Source: Deltaproteobacteria bacterium
GTDB lineage: Bacteria > UBA10199 > GCA-002796325 > JACPFF01
Direction of reading: 5' to 3'
Assembly (NCBI GenBank): GCA_016183065.1
Contig: JACPFF010000006.1
Span: 62,001-126,000 of the forward strand
Length of the DNA stretch: 64,000 nucleotides
Shown here: one piece after another, positions 25,922 to 34,308 of the stretch
How the letters are laid out: each line of letters opens with the position of its first letter
How positions within the stretch are numbered: position 1 is the first letter of the stretch
Notes under the pieces: model-generated
Databases searched by the model: none
The model's input: the letters and a program-made list of their open reading frames with translations, nothing else
What the model was told of the DNA's origin: nothing
Program-made: the position numbers and the translations under genes

Positions 25922-26886
25922 ACGTGCAGACCCCCAATTATGCCGCGTTGCGCGCATTACTCCCTGAGCCGGAGTTCGCACTGGCCCGTCCCCTCATCGA
26001 GGAAATCAATGCCCTCAAGCGGGAACGGGATGTCGTCATTCTGGTGCATAATTACCAGATCCCGTCCATCTATCATGGCATCGCGGACTACACGGGCGAC
26101 TCTTTGGGTCTCAGTGTTGAGGCGGCAAAGACGCGCGCAGCGACCATCCTCTTTTGTGGCGTCCATTTCATGGCCGAGACCGCGAAGATTGTCAGTCCGG
26201 AGAAGCAGGTCCTGATCCCGGATCTCGAGGCCGGCTGTTCCCTCTCCGAGAGTATCACCCCGGACGATGTCCGTACGCTCCGGGCCCTCCATCCCGGAGT
26301 GCCCGTGGTCTGCTATGTGAATACGGAGGCCGATATCAAGGCGGAGTCCGACGTCTGTTGCACCTCCGCAAATGCCGCAAAGGTGGTGCGCAGTCTGCCG
26401 GGGCGGCAGGTCATTTTTATTCCCGATGCCTATCTCGGACAGAATGTCGGTCGGGAGACCGGCAAAGAGGTGATTGTGCACGACGGACGGTGCATTGTGC
26501 ATCAAGAATTCACCGCCGAGCAGATCGCGGCCTATCGCGCGCAATTTCCGGGGATTTATGTCGTGGCCCATCCGGAGTGTCATCCCTCGGTGGTGGCTGC
26601 GGCGGATTTCACCGGCAGTACCAGTCAAATGGTGGCCGCCCTGCAACGGATCCGTCCCGGGAAGGCAATGCTCATCACCGAGTGCAGCATGGCGGCCAAT
26701 ATCCAGCTGGAGGTGAAGCATATCGATTTTGATATGCCGTGCACACTCTGTCCGCACATGAAACGGATTACCCTGGAAAAAGTCCTGCGATCCTTGCAGG
26801 ACGACGTGTACGAAGTCGAGGTCCCTGAACCGACACGTTCCCGTGCCGCTGCCGCCATCCATCGGATGCTCGAGATCGGGGCGTGA
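25918..26886 (+). CDS. nadA: Quinolinate synthase
   Basis: A 322-residue iron-sulfur enzyme that condenses iminoaspartate with dihydroxyacetone phosphate to quinolinate in NAD synthesis. Family segments seen are VHNYQIPSI, CGVHFMAETAK, PDLEAGCSL, CCTSANAAKVVRSL, VAHPECHPSVVAAADF, TECSMAANI and PCTLCPHMKRITL. The cluster cysteines are expected in the CGVHFM, CCTSAN and CTLCPH segments. ATG 25918 overlaps the ligA stop by four bases, so translation is coupled. Its placing beside a NAD-consuming ligase may be fortuitous. No nadB or nadC is in the window. Confidence 0.95.
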   Translation: MNVQTPNYAALRALLPEPEFALARPLIEEINALKRERDVVILVHNYQIPSIYHGIADYTGDSLGLSVEAAKTRAATILFCGVHFMAETAKIVSPEKQVLIPDLEAGCSLSESITPDDVRTLRALHPGVPVVCYVNTEADIKAESDVCCTSANAAKVVRSLPGRQVIFIPDAYLGQNVGRETGKEVIVHDGRCIVHQEFTAEQIAAYRAQFPGIYVVAHPECHPSVVAAADFTGSTSQMVAALQRIRPGKAMLITECSMAANIQLEVKHIDFDMPCTLCPHMKRITLEKVLRSLQDDVYEVEVPEPTRSRAAAAIHRMLEIGA

Positions 26887-26888
26887 AT

Positions 26889-27329
26889 ATGCGCTATATG
26901 GCCCTTGATGTCGGGGATCGACGGATCGGTGTGGCGGTGACCGATCCCCTCGGATGGACGGTGCAACCGCTCGCGACCCTTGAACGGACGCGGTTGGAGC
27001 GGGACCTCGATGCGTTGGCGACCTACATCCAGGAATATCATGTCCAATGTGTGGTGATCGGAGTGCCGTTGCGGACCGAAGAAGGGATTGTCGGCATCCA
27101 GGCCAAAAAGGTCCGAACATTTGCGGAACAGTTGCGGCACTATTGCGGAAGCCGCACTGTGCAGGCCACGTTTGTCGAATGGGATGAGAGCATGACGACA
27201 AAAGACGCCGAATCGCTGTTGTGGGCCCAGAAAGTGACACGGCGCCGGCGCAAACAGGCCGTGGACCAGCTGGCTGCGGTCTTGCTGTTGCAAAGTTATT
27301 TGGCGGCACAATCGGAGAGCGGGGTATGA
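26889..27329 (+). CDS. yqgF: YqgF/RuvX family putative pre-16S rRNA nuclease
   Basis: A 146-residue RNase H-fold protein. The N-terminal MALDVGDRRIGVAVTDPLG has the first catalytic Asp, VVIGVPLRTEEGIVG the second motif, and WDESMTTKDAE the third. In other bacteria the protein trims the 5' end of 16S rRNA precursor; a Holliday junction resolvase role was proposed earlier. ATG 26889 gives the family N-terminus; a GTG at 26883 that overlaps the nadA stop is an alternative two residues longer. The mltG start overlaps its stop (ATGA), a common pairing in bacteria. Confidence 0.92.
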   Translation: MRYMALDVGDRRIGVAVTDPLGWTVQPLATLERTRLERDLDALATYIQEYHVQCVVIGVPLRTEEGIVGIQAKKVRTFAEQLRHYCGSRTVQATFVEWDESMTTKDAESLLWAQKVTRRRRKQAVDQLAAVLLLQSYLAAQSESGV

Positions 27330-28330
27330 GGCGTGTCGGACGATGGATCTGGCGGACCGCGCTCACCGGATTTCTCGGTGCGGGGATACTCCTCGTCGCC
27401 CTCGAAGGATATATGCGCGCCCCCCTGTCGCATCCGGAACGCGTCATCGATGTCCGGCCCGGCACATCGATGGGCCGTGTGGCGCGCCAACTCGAACAGA
27501 TGGGAGTGATCCGGTTTTATCCCGCGCTCCTCCTCTACGGGCGTTTGCGCGGTGAAGATCGGCGGATGAAGGCCGGCGAGTACCTCTTCGAATCCGGGCT
27601 CACCCCGCATCAGGTCTATACCAAATTGACGACAGGCGCCTTTCGGACCTTCGAGATCCGGCTGATCGAGGGGTGGACCTATCGCCAAATGGCGCGCTAT
27701 CTGGCGCAGCAGTCCTTTATCACCATTCCGCATTTTGAGGCCGCCTTTATTGCCGCGTGCGAGGAGCCGGCACGGGTGGCGAAACTGGGCATTGCCGCGT
27801 CATCGCTCGAGGGGTTTCTCTTTCCCAATACCTATCGCCTCCACCGCCCGCGCAGCGCGGGTGAGATTGTCGATCTCTTAACGACAGAATTTCAGCGGCA
27901 GTATACCGAGGCCATGGGGGCGCAGGCCACGACAGTGGGCCTCTCCCTGTTACAGGCGGTGACGCTTGCCTCCATTATCGAGAAAGAAACGGGTGACCCC
28001 CGGGAACGTCCCCTGGTGAGTGCGGTGTTTCATAATCGGTTACAGAAAGGGATGAAGTTGGAGACCGATCCCACCGTGGTCTACGGTATTCCCCAGTACG
28101 ATGGCGTTATCCATCGGTCGGATTTGGCGAATCCGCATCCCTATAATACCTACGTCCACCAAGGGCTGCCACCAGGCCCGATCGCGAATCCCGGTCGGGC
28201 CTCGCTCGAAGCCGCCATCAATCCCGCGCCGGTGCGTTATCTCTATTTTGTCTCCCGCAATGACGGGACCCACGTCTTTAGCGAAGACTTTCGCGATCAC
28301 GCGAATGCGGTGCAGGAATATCAGCGCTAA
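27326..28330 (+). CDS. mltG: Endolytic murein transglycosylase
   Basis: A 334-residue inner-membrane protein that cleaves nascent glycan strands in peptidoglycan. One N-terminal membrane helix (LTGFLGAGILLVALEGYM) is followed by a LysM-like part and the YceG domain. The catalytic glutamate is in LASIIEKETG, and the family motifs NRLQKGMKLETDPTVVYG and SPYNTY-like NPHPYNTYVHQGLPPGPI are intact. ATG 27326 overlaps the yqgF stop. Its own stop overlaps the end of the convergent ApbE-like gene by four bases, and it closes the operon that began at 23336. Confidence 0.95.
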   Translation: MRRVGRWIWRTALTGFLGAGILLVALEGYMRAPLSHPERVIDVRPGTSMGRVARQLEQMGVIRFYPALLLYGRLRGEDRRMKAGEYLFESGLTPHQVYTKLTTGAFRTFEIRLIEGWTYRQMARYLAQQSFITIPHFEAAFIAACEEPARVAKLGIAASSLEGFLFPNTYRLHRPRSAGEIVDLLTTEFQRQYTEAMGAQATTVGLSLLQAVTLASIIEKETGDPRERPLVSAVFHNRLQKGMKLETDPTVVYGIPQYDGVIHRSDLANPHPYNTYVHQGLPPGPIANPGRASLEAAINPAPVRYLYFVSRNDGTHVFSEDFRDHANAVQEYQR

Positions 28331-29220
28331 AACCCTTTGGACTTATGGAGGCGACCGCCACGGTCGCGGACAAGGGCATGGACATGTGGAAGCCGGTTGG
28401 CCATGCGAAGACCGTCTTCGAGTTCCATGGTGCTTAAGGCCGAGGCCAGTGCGTCTGCAAGGGCCGCATCGTCGGTGATGACTGTCGCACTCTGCACCCC
28501 CTTGGCGGGGCCGGTCCCCTTGCGCGCCACGGTCGAGGTCGCGGCATTCGAAAAGGTGATCGTCATCCCCTGGCCCGCATAGCGGCCCGCAACATCGGTC
28601 ACGGTCTTCTGCCACGACCCGACAATATTACTCCCCACACTGCGCGAGGCCTTCCCCACTTCGACCATGGCATTGTCGATGTTTGCCTTCCAGAGCATGG
28701 CCATGAGACGATCGGCAAAGAATCCGTCGAGGACCGGGGCCACATTGATCTCCATCTCCGGCTTGAGAAACGCCACGGTCCGTTGGTGTTTGTTGATGGT
28801 AATATCGAGTGCCGTGCCACCGCTGGTGATATCGAAGGCGCCATCGGTCATGCGACGGGCCTTTTGCGCCATCTTGAGCAGTTCCATGGTGGTGGGCGCT
28901 ACCGTGACCGGAGATTTTCCCGCCCCGGCATTGATGCGGGCGAGATCGCTCTTGGGATTGCCGGCATCAAATTGTGCGGCGACTGCGGAGAGGTCGCGCA
29001 AGGCCACATCGAAGACATTCTGGATGGCGGCGGCGTGCTTTTGCAGACCCAACACCGTGGCATGGACGACCTGGCCCGTGGGGAGCTTTGCCTGCTGGCT
29101 GAATTCCCGGAGATCCTCCGGGGAAAACGTCTCGGTGGTGGAGGCTGCGGGACTCCAGACTGCGCCACTGAGGAGACTCGTGAGGACAACGAGACACTGC
29201 AACGATCGAACCGGACGCAT
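28327..29220 (-). CDS. ApbE-like protein, divergent, secreted
   Basis: A 297-residue protein with an N-terminal signal peptide (VVLTSLLSGAVWSPAAS). Its body follows the ApbE FMN-transferase pattern: DLSAVAAQFDAGNPKSDLARIN, then MTDGAFDITSGG where ApbE has AFDPTVGPL, then DGFFADRLMAML where ApbE has KGYAVDR, and VQSATVITDDAALADALASAL matching the C-terminal metal-binding stretch. The Lys-Gly of the second motif is Asp-Gly and the following GG is VGKAS, so flavin transfer may be altered or lost. Whole-family membership is fairly secure; enzymatic activity is uncertain. It is convergent with mltG (four-base overlap) and lies 33 bases after uvrA on the same strand. Confidence 0.75.
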   Translation of the reverse strand: MRPVRSLQCLVVLTSLLSGAVWSPAASTTETFSPEDLREFSQQAKLPTGQVVHATVLGLQKHAAAIQNVFDVALRDLSAVAAQFDAGNPKSDLARINAGAGKSPVTVAPTTMELLKMAQKARRMTDGAFDITSGGTALDITINKHQRTVAFLKPEMEINVAPVLDGFFADRLMAMLWKANIDNAMVEVGKASRSVGSNIVGSWQKTVTDVAGRYAGQGMTITFSNAATSTVARKGTGPAKGVQSATVITDDAALADALASALSTMELEDGLRMANRLPHVHALVRDRGGRLHKSKGF

Positions 29221-29253
29221 GCTTCCTCCCTGTGATGAACGAATGAGTGCGTC

Positions 29254-32070
29254 TCATAACAGATGTTTTAGATAGTGGCCAGTAAAAGATGTCGGGTGTT
29301 TTGCGATGACCTCAGGGGGGCCCGCCACGACCACGGTGCCACCTGCGTCGCCGCCCTCCGGGCCGAGGTCGACAATGTAATCGGCCGATTTGATCACATC
29401 GAGGTTATGTTCAATGATGACGATGCTATTGCCCGTATCGACCAGGCGGTTCAACACGGCAAGGAGCTGGCGGATGTCGTCAAAATGGAGTCCGGTCGTC
29501 GGTTCGTCGAGGAGATACAACGTCCGTCCGGTCGCGCGCTTGGAGAGCTCTCGGGCGAGCTTGATCCGCTGGGCTTCTCCGCCGGAAAGGGTTGTGGCCG
29601 ACTGTCCCAATTCAATGTAGCCCAATCCGACATCGGTCAATGTCTGCAGCTTCGATTGAATCGCGGGAATCGTCGCGAACAATTCGGCGGCCTGTTCCAC
29701 GGTCAAGGCGAGGATGTCGGCAATGGTTTTTCCCTTGTAGAGGATCTCGAGCGTTTCCCGGTTGAACCGCTCCCCGTTGCAGATCTCGCACGGGACATAG
29801 ACATCGGGGAGAAATTGCATCTCGATTTTGAGAATTCCGTCTCCCTCGCACGCCTCGCAACGGCCCCCCTTGACATTGAACGAGAACCGGCCCGGCTTGT
29901 AGCCGCGGGCCTTGGAGGATGGCAGTTGCGCAAAGAGTTCGCGGATATGCGAAAATACTCCCGAGTATGTGGCGGGATTCGAGCGCGGCGTCCGTCCAAT
30001 CGGCGATTGATCGATATTGATGACCTTGTCGAGAAATTCGATCCCCTCCAGCGCGTCGTGTGCGCCCGCCGTGACATGGGTCCTCTGCAACCGCTGACAG
30101 AGCGCCGGAAAGAGGGTCTCGTTGATCAGCGTGCTCTTGCCCGAACCGGAGACGCCGGTGATGCAGGTCATGCGGCCCATCGGGATGTCGAGGTCGATCC
30201 GCTTGAGATTGTGGGCCCGGGCACCGCGCAATCGCAACCACCGTCCGTCCGGCTCGCGACGGCGTGCCGGGCGCGGAATCGTCCGTTTCCCCGTGAGATA
30301 CTGGCCCGTCAGGGAGCTCGGCGTGGCCATGATCTCCTGCGGCGTCCCGGTTGCCACAATGGTTCCCCCATGCACCCCGGCCCCGGGGCCGATGTCGATC
30401 ACGTGGTCGGCGGCAAGGATGGTGTCGCGATCATGTTCGACGACGAGCACGGTGTTGCCAAGATCGCGAAGACGGATCAGGGTGTCGAGCAGGCGATGAT
30501 TGTCGCGCTGATGCAGTCCGATGCTCGGCTCATCAAGGATGTAGAGCACGCCGGTCAAGGCCGAGCCGATCTGCGTTGCCAGCCGGATGCGTTGCGCCTC
30601 GCCGCCGGAGAGCGTCCCCGCCGACCGGTCGAGGGTCAGATAGGCGAGTCCCACTTTGTGCAGGAACTGGAGTCGTTCGCGGATTTCGCGCAGGATGCGC
30701 TTTGCAATGGTCTCCTCTTTGGCCGAGAGGGTGAGCGCTGCCAGGACTGTTGCGCAATCATCGATCGAGCGCTGTGTGAGTGAGGCAATCGTTTCCCCGT
30801 GAATCCTGATATGGAGACTCTCGCGCCGCAATCGCGCCCCATGACACGCCGGGCAGGGACGGATATTCATGAATCGTTCGATATCGTGCCGGATCCAGTC
30901 CGAGGTGGTCTCTTCATACCGCCGTTCGAGGTACGGGATGACGCCGCGAAACGGGCTGGAGTACCGCTCCCGACGTCCATGGCGTTCGATCAACCACTGA
31001 ATTTCCTCGTCCCCGGAACCCCAGAGCATCAGGTGTTGGAGTGCCTCGGTAAGGGTGCGCCACGGGGTGGCGGCGTTGAAATGAAAATGTTCCGCCAGAT
31101 TGAGATAGACTTGGGGATAATACGATGATGTCTCGGAGCGCCATGGTGCAATGGCCCCCTCACGCAGCGAGAGATGCGGATTTGGCACAATCAGCGCCGG
31201 ATCGAAATAGTGTTTCGTCCCGAGCCCGGCGCATGTTGCACAGGCCCCGAGCGGACTGTTGAAGGAAAACATCTGCGGCGTCAGTGCGGGGTAACTGATG
31301 CCGCACGTGACACATGCCGCCCGCTCGCTGAGCAAAATCGGGGCATGTGCACCCTGCGGTTCGATCACGGCCACTCCCTCGCCATGCTTCAGCGCGGTCT
31401 CGAGCGAGTCCGGCAGGCGATTGCCCAGCGTTGGGCGAATGATGAGCCGGTCGACGAGGAGGTCGATCGTATGCTTCTTTTTTTTGTCGAGCGTGATCGC
31501 GGTAGAGAGTTCGTGAATCGTGCCGTTGATCCGCACGCGGGCAAAACCGGCCTTGCGCAGGGCATCGAGCTCCTTGCTGTGGCTCCCCTTGCGGGCCCGG
31601 ATGACCGGGGCAAGGATCGTGAGCCTGGTCCCTTCCGGAAGCGCGAGAATGCGGTCGACCATTTGCGAGATGGTCTGGCTCGCAATCGGCGCTCCGCACT
31701 GGTAACAGTGCGGGACGCCGATCCGTGCAAAGAGGAGCCGGAAATAATCGTAAATCTCCGTCACGGTCCCGACCGTCGACCGGGGATTGTTGCTGGTCGT
31801 CTTCTGTTCGATGGAAATCGCGGGGGAGAGGCCGTCGATCGATTCGACATCGGGCTTGTGCATCTGCCCGAGAAATTGGCGGGCATAGGAGGAAAGCGAT
31901 TCCACATACCGGCGCTGTCCTTCGGCATAGATGGTGTCAAATGCGAGGGTCGATTTTCCCGAGCCGGAAATGCCGGTCATCACCACCAGGTGATTCCTCG
32001 GGATGTCGAGGTCGATCCCCTTGAGGTTGTGCTCGCGGGCCCCGCGAATCATGATGGCACGTGGTTCCAT
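29254..32070 (-). CDS. uvrA: Excinuclease ABC subunit A
   Basis: A 938-residue ATPase that recognises DNA damage in nucleotide excision repair and loads UvrB. It has two ABC modules: Walker A GISGSGKS at residues 33-40 and GVSGSGKST near residue 640, two signatures ([16 protein letters not shown] and [15 protein letters not shown]) and two DEP Walker B boxes. Zinc sites are [13 protein letters not shown] with CATCAGLG, and CEACEG with CEICNG. Length is normal for the family. ATG 32070 opens [20 protein letters not shown], as expected. UvrB and UvrC are not in this window. Confidence 0.97.
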   Translation of the reverse strand: MEPRAIMIRGAREHNLKGIDLDIPRNHLVVMTGISGSGKSTLAFDTIYAEGQRRYVESLSSYARQFLGQMHKPDVESIDGLSPAISIEQKTTSNNPRSTVGTVTEIYDYFRLLFARIGVPHCYQCGAPIASQTISQMVDRILALPEGTRLTILAPVIRARKGSHSKELDALRKAGFARVRINGTIHELSTAITLDKKKKHTIDLLVDRLIIRPTLGNRLPDSLETALKHGEGVAVIEPQGAHAPILLSERAACVTCGISYPALTPQMFSFNSPLGACATCAGLGTKHYFDPALIVPNPHLSLREGAIAPWRSETSSYYPQVYLNLAEHFHFNAATPWRTLTEALQHLMLWGSGDEEIQWLIERHGRRERYSSPFRGVIPYLERRYEETTSDWIRHDIERFMNIRPCPACHGARLRRESLHIRIHGETIASLTQRSIDDCATVLAALTLSAKEETIAKRILREIRERLQFLHKVGLAYLTLDRSAGTLSGGEAQRIRLATQIGSALTGVLYILDEPSIGLHQRDNHRLLDTLIRLRDLGNTVLVVEHDRDTILAADHVIDIGPGAGVHGGTIVATGTPQEIMATPSSLTGQYLTGKRTIPRPARRREPDGRWLRLRGARAHNLKRIDLDIPMGRMTCITGVSGSGKSTLINETLFPALCQRLQRTHVTAGAHDALEGIEFLDKVINIDQSPIGRTPRSNPATYSGVFSHIRELFAQLPSSKARGYKPGRFSFNVKGGRCEACEGDGILKIEMQFLPDVYVPCEICNGERFNRETLEILYKGKTIADILALTVEQAAELFATIPAIQSKLQTLTDVGLGYIELGQSATTLSGGEAQRIKLARELSKRATGRTLYLLDEPTTGLHFDDIRQLLAVLNRLVDTGNSIVIIEHNLDVIKSADYIVDLGPEGGDAGGTVVVAGPPEVIAKHPTSFTGHYLKHLL

Positions 32071-32156
32071 GGCAACCGGTGATCATGCCGGGGCTGGTGA
32101 CAGAGTGCAAGGGGAAAGGGCCACGAAAAACCGAAGACCCTTGAGGGCCGGGGGAA

Positions 32157-32193
32157 CACGACCCTTCAGCGCCGCAGTGCGGCTTGGGTCGTG
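32157..32193. repeat. Perfect stem-loop downstream of the M49-like gene
   Basis: CACGACCC (32157-32164) pairs with GGGTCGTG (32186-32193), and inside it GCCGC pairs with GCGGC around AGT. It lies in the 145-base gap between the M49-like remnant and uvrA. On the - strand a T run follows only about 25 bases later, so it is at best a weak terminator. The outer arm with the adjacent GGGGCCCCAC resembles bases 38632-38662 upstream of the rhodanese-MoeB gene. Confidence 0.45.
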
Positions 32194-32215
32194 GGGCCCC
32201 ACAGAAAGTCCGGAC

Positions 32216-32614
32216 TCAATCGAGCCCGGTGACCTCGTAATCAAAGAGGACCGAGGGCATGCCTCCCATGACCGCTTGGAGCCGATCGCGATGGAGGTGT
32301 TGAAACCCTGCGCCGGTGATGTAATACTGGAAGGCCTCATCGGTCTCTTGAAAGTGGTCCTGCGCATAATGCCGGAGTGTCCATTGCGCCAACGTGCGCG
32401 TTGCCGGGATCATTTTTTCAAAATCCACTGTCCAGTACCCGTACTCTTCGTTCCACTCGATTGGGCGCTCGCGTTCTGGCAGACTCGCCAGGAATCCGAT
32501 CTGGATCGCCGCAAGCTTTGAATAGGATCCACCCTGGAACGTCTCCCCGCGTGTCGCACGCATGACCATGCGGAGTCCCCAGCCCATGAGTGTGCGGAGT
32601 GTCGTCGTGCGATA
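32216..32614 (-). pseudogene. C-terminal part of M49-like peptidase after in-frame TGA
   Basis: Directly in frame with the gene at 32615-34216, a 132-codon stretch follows the TGA at 32615-32617 and ends at 32216. It holds GGSYSKLAAIQIGFLASLP and YWTVDFEKMIPATRTLAQW, which look like the C-terminal part of M49-type (dipeptidyl peptidase III-like) proteins. An internal ATG at 32587 could start a separate 123-residue product, but no Shine-Dalgarno precedes it. The simplest reading is that the parent gene of 666 codons is interrupted by a nonsense change or a sequencing error; suppression of TGA is possible but unsupported. Confidence 0.65.
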
Positions 32615-34216
32615 TCACTGTTCGGTCTCGGCAAGTTTCTCCGGCGCCATCTCGCCTGCCGCGACCCGTTCCCGGGCGCGCAGCACCAGCCATCCGGGAA
32701 GATCAATGCCATAATTTTGGCCCTTAAATTCTTCGATCGTGCCGGCCCACGAGGTCTCCTTTGTCCGCAATCCGCTGCCGAATTCGGCGGAACTTCCCGG
32801 TTTTGGTTTGCCGAGTTGAGGTCCCAGATTATGCCCCAATTCGTGCAAGATGGTTGCATCGGGGCCAATCTTCTGCAGGAAATCTGCATGATGCGCTGGA
32901 TTGAGGAGCGGGAAGAGATATCTGGCCATCATCTCGGGTTTGTACGCGCTCTCTTCTTTATTCTTGAAAATCATTGTGAGGCGTCCACACGGTTCTTGCA
33001 GGCCATCGCTTCCACACCAATTGGGGAGTGTCTGGCCGATTACGGTCCCGGCTGGACCGCCAACGGCATCACCAACCGAATAGATGATATCCCAGAAAAG
33101 TGGCATCGACATCGCTGCCGTCCCTTCCACGTACAACGCGGGATCCCCGATCAGTTCGGCGGTGTATTTTTCCCAGGCCTGCACATGGGGTTTGTAGGTG
33201 TCGCTCGTCTTTGCGGCCGCAAAGTTCTTGATCCCGATGCTCATCGAGTACCGGGCTTTCCGTTCGCAGTGATCGCCAATCGTGTCTCCGCCGACTTCAT
33301 CCGCCCCGACACGGACGTACAGGATCGAGGCAGATCGGCCATGTTGCCGCCAGGCCTCGTCCGACGTTTCGTACGGAAAGGGCTTGCGACTCTCCAAGGC
33401 CTCGGCCGCGGCCGTGAGATAGGTGACCAGTGCGGCTTCTCGCGGAATCTGTGCAAAGGCCCTTGCGGCCTCCCGCAGCTGTTGTGCGACCGGTTGCTGG
33501 ATATGCGCAAAGTGTTCTGCATAGGGGACGGCGCGTTGCCATCCGTTGGCATCAACGACGTCGGCGCTGAACGGATTCCCGAGACTGAGCATGTTGTTTC
33601 CCACATCGGCGCATGAAATCCGTGGATCCACCACGCCGGCCTGCGTGCGCTTCGGCAGCGAGGGGAGGGCCACACAGAACGAACTGGTGTTGCTGAGACA
33701 CCACGGATGGCCATAGCGGCTGAGCAGGTCGGCATCTGCGGTGGTCCGCGCGGATTCGCCGCACAGCGTATCCGAATATCCGATCTGCTCTCCATAACCC
33801 TGGCTCATCCATGGACCCGCGCGGAGCAATGCCTTAATGCCCGTCTTGTACTGTGCAATCTCGGCCTCGGTAATACCAACCTCTTTGGGAAGACCACGGA
33901 GCCATGCATCCATATCGGTCGTCATCTTTTCCCGGTACGTCAGGGTCAGCTCTTCCCCGACCAATTCCTGCCGATACGCTTCCACCATGCCACGATAAAA
34001 TTGCGCGAATCGCGCGTTAAACCGGAGTGTGCCATCGACGGTTTCCGTGAAGCGCTCTGCATGTGCCGTCAGTTCTTCCGGTTCGATCTGCTGATCCCCA
34101 TCGGCATCATGCCACTGCGGGGCATCTGCTGCTGGTGTGCCCGCCTGTGACTTGGCAAGGCGATTGAACGGTTGTTCTGGGATATGGGGGAGGCCGAAAA
34201 TGCGGTCTGCGGTCAC
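32615..34216 (-). CDS. M49-like zinc metallopeptidase, N-terminal and catalytic part
   Basis: A 533-residue frame with the zinc motif HELGHNLGP near residue 460 and IEEFKGQNYGIDLPGW downstream, where the M49 (dipeptidyl peptidase III) family carries its third ligand (EExKAD type). Residues about 35-50 include an EF-hand-like calcium loop (DADGDQQIEPEE). The cysteines in TLCGE, PWCLSN, ISCADV, DHCERK and NWCGSDGLQEPCG suggest disulfides. There is no signal peptide at the GTG start 34216, although AAGGAA lies six bases before it; the ATPase-like exported relatives have one. A strong promoter (34270-34298) supports expression. The frame stops at TGA 32615 and homology appears to continue in frame, see 32216-32614. 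Metal binding should be kept; the missing C-terminal part may impair the enzyme. Confidence 0.7.
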   Translation of the reverse strand: MTADRIFGLPHIPEQPFNRLAKSQAGTPAADAPQWHDADGDQQIEPEELTAHAERFTETVDGTLRFNARFAQFYRGMVEAYRQELVGEELTLTYREKMTTDMDAWLRGLPKEVGITEAEIAQYKTGIKALLRAGPWMSQGYGEQIGYSDTLCGESARTTADADLLSRYGHPWCLSNTSSFCVALPSLPKRTQAGVVDPRISCADVGNNMLSLGNPFSADVVDANGWQRAVPYAEHFAHIQQPVAQQLREAARAFAQIPREAALVTYLTAAAEALESRKPFPYETSDEAWRQHGRSASILYVRVGADEVGGDTIGDHCERKARYSMSIGIKNFAAAKTSDTYKPHVQAWEKYTAELIGDPALYVEGTAAMSMPLFWDIIYSVGDAVGGPAGTVIGQTLPNWCGSDGLQEPCGRLTMIFKNKEESAYKPEMMARYLFPLLNPAHHADFLQKIGPDATILHELGHNLGPQLGKPKPGSSAEFGSGLRTKETSWAGTIEEFKGQNYGIDLPGWLVLRARERVAAGEMAPEKLAETEQ

Positions 34217-34269
34217 GGCGGGTTCCTTTCGATCATGTCATGAGGTCTGACATGGGGCTGTTTGAGCGG

Positions 34270-34298
34270 TGTCTAGTTCTGCGATGCCCGTCTGTCAA
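34270..34298 (-). promoter_or_regulatory. Sigma-70 promoter of the M49-like gene
   Basis: Read on the - strand, TTGACA (34298-34293) is followed by a 17-base spacer and TAGACA (34275-34270). The -35 box is a perfect consensus, and the start codon lies 53 bases beyond the -10 box with AAGGAA in between. This is the best sigma-70 match I saw in the window. Confidence 0.6.
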
Positions 34299-34308
34299 CG
34301 ATTTCCCG

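Noticed and set aside
32555-32617. Selenocysteine insertion at the TGA of the M49-like gene
   Set aside because: A 6-base stem (CGCACG with CGTGCG) lies downstream, but the loop is about 45 bases and lacks the compact SECIS form; no family member is known to me as a selenoprotein.
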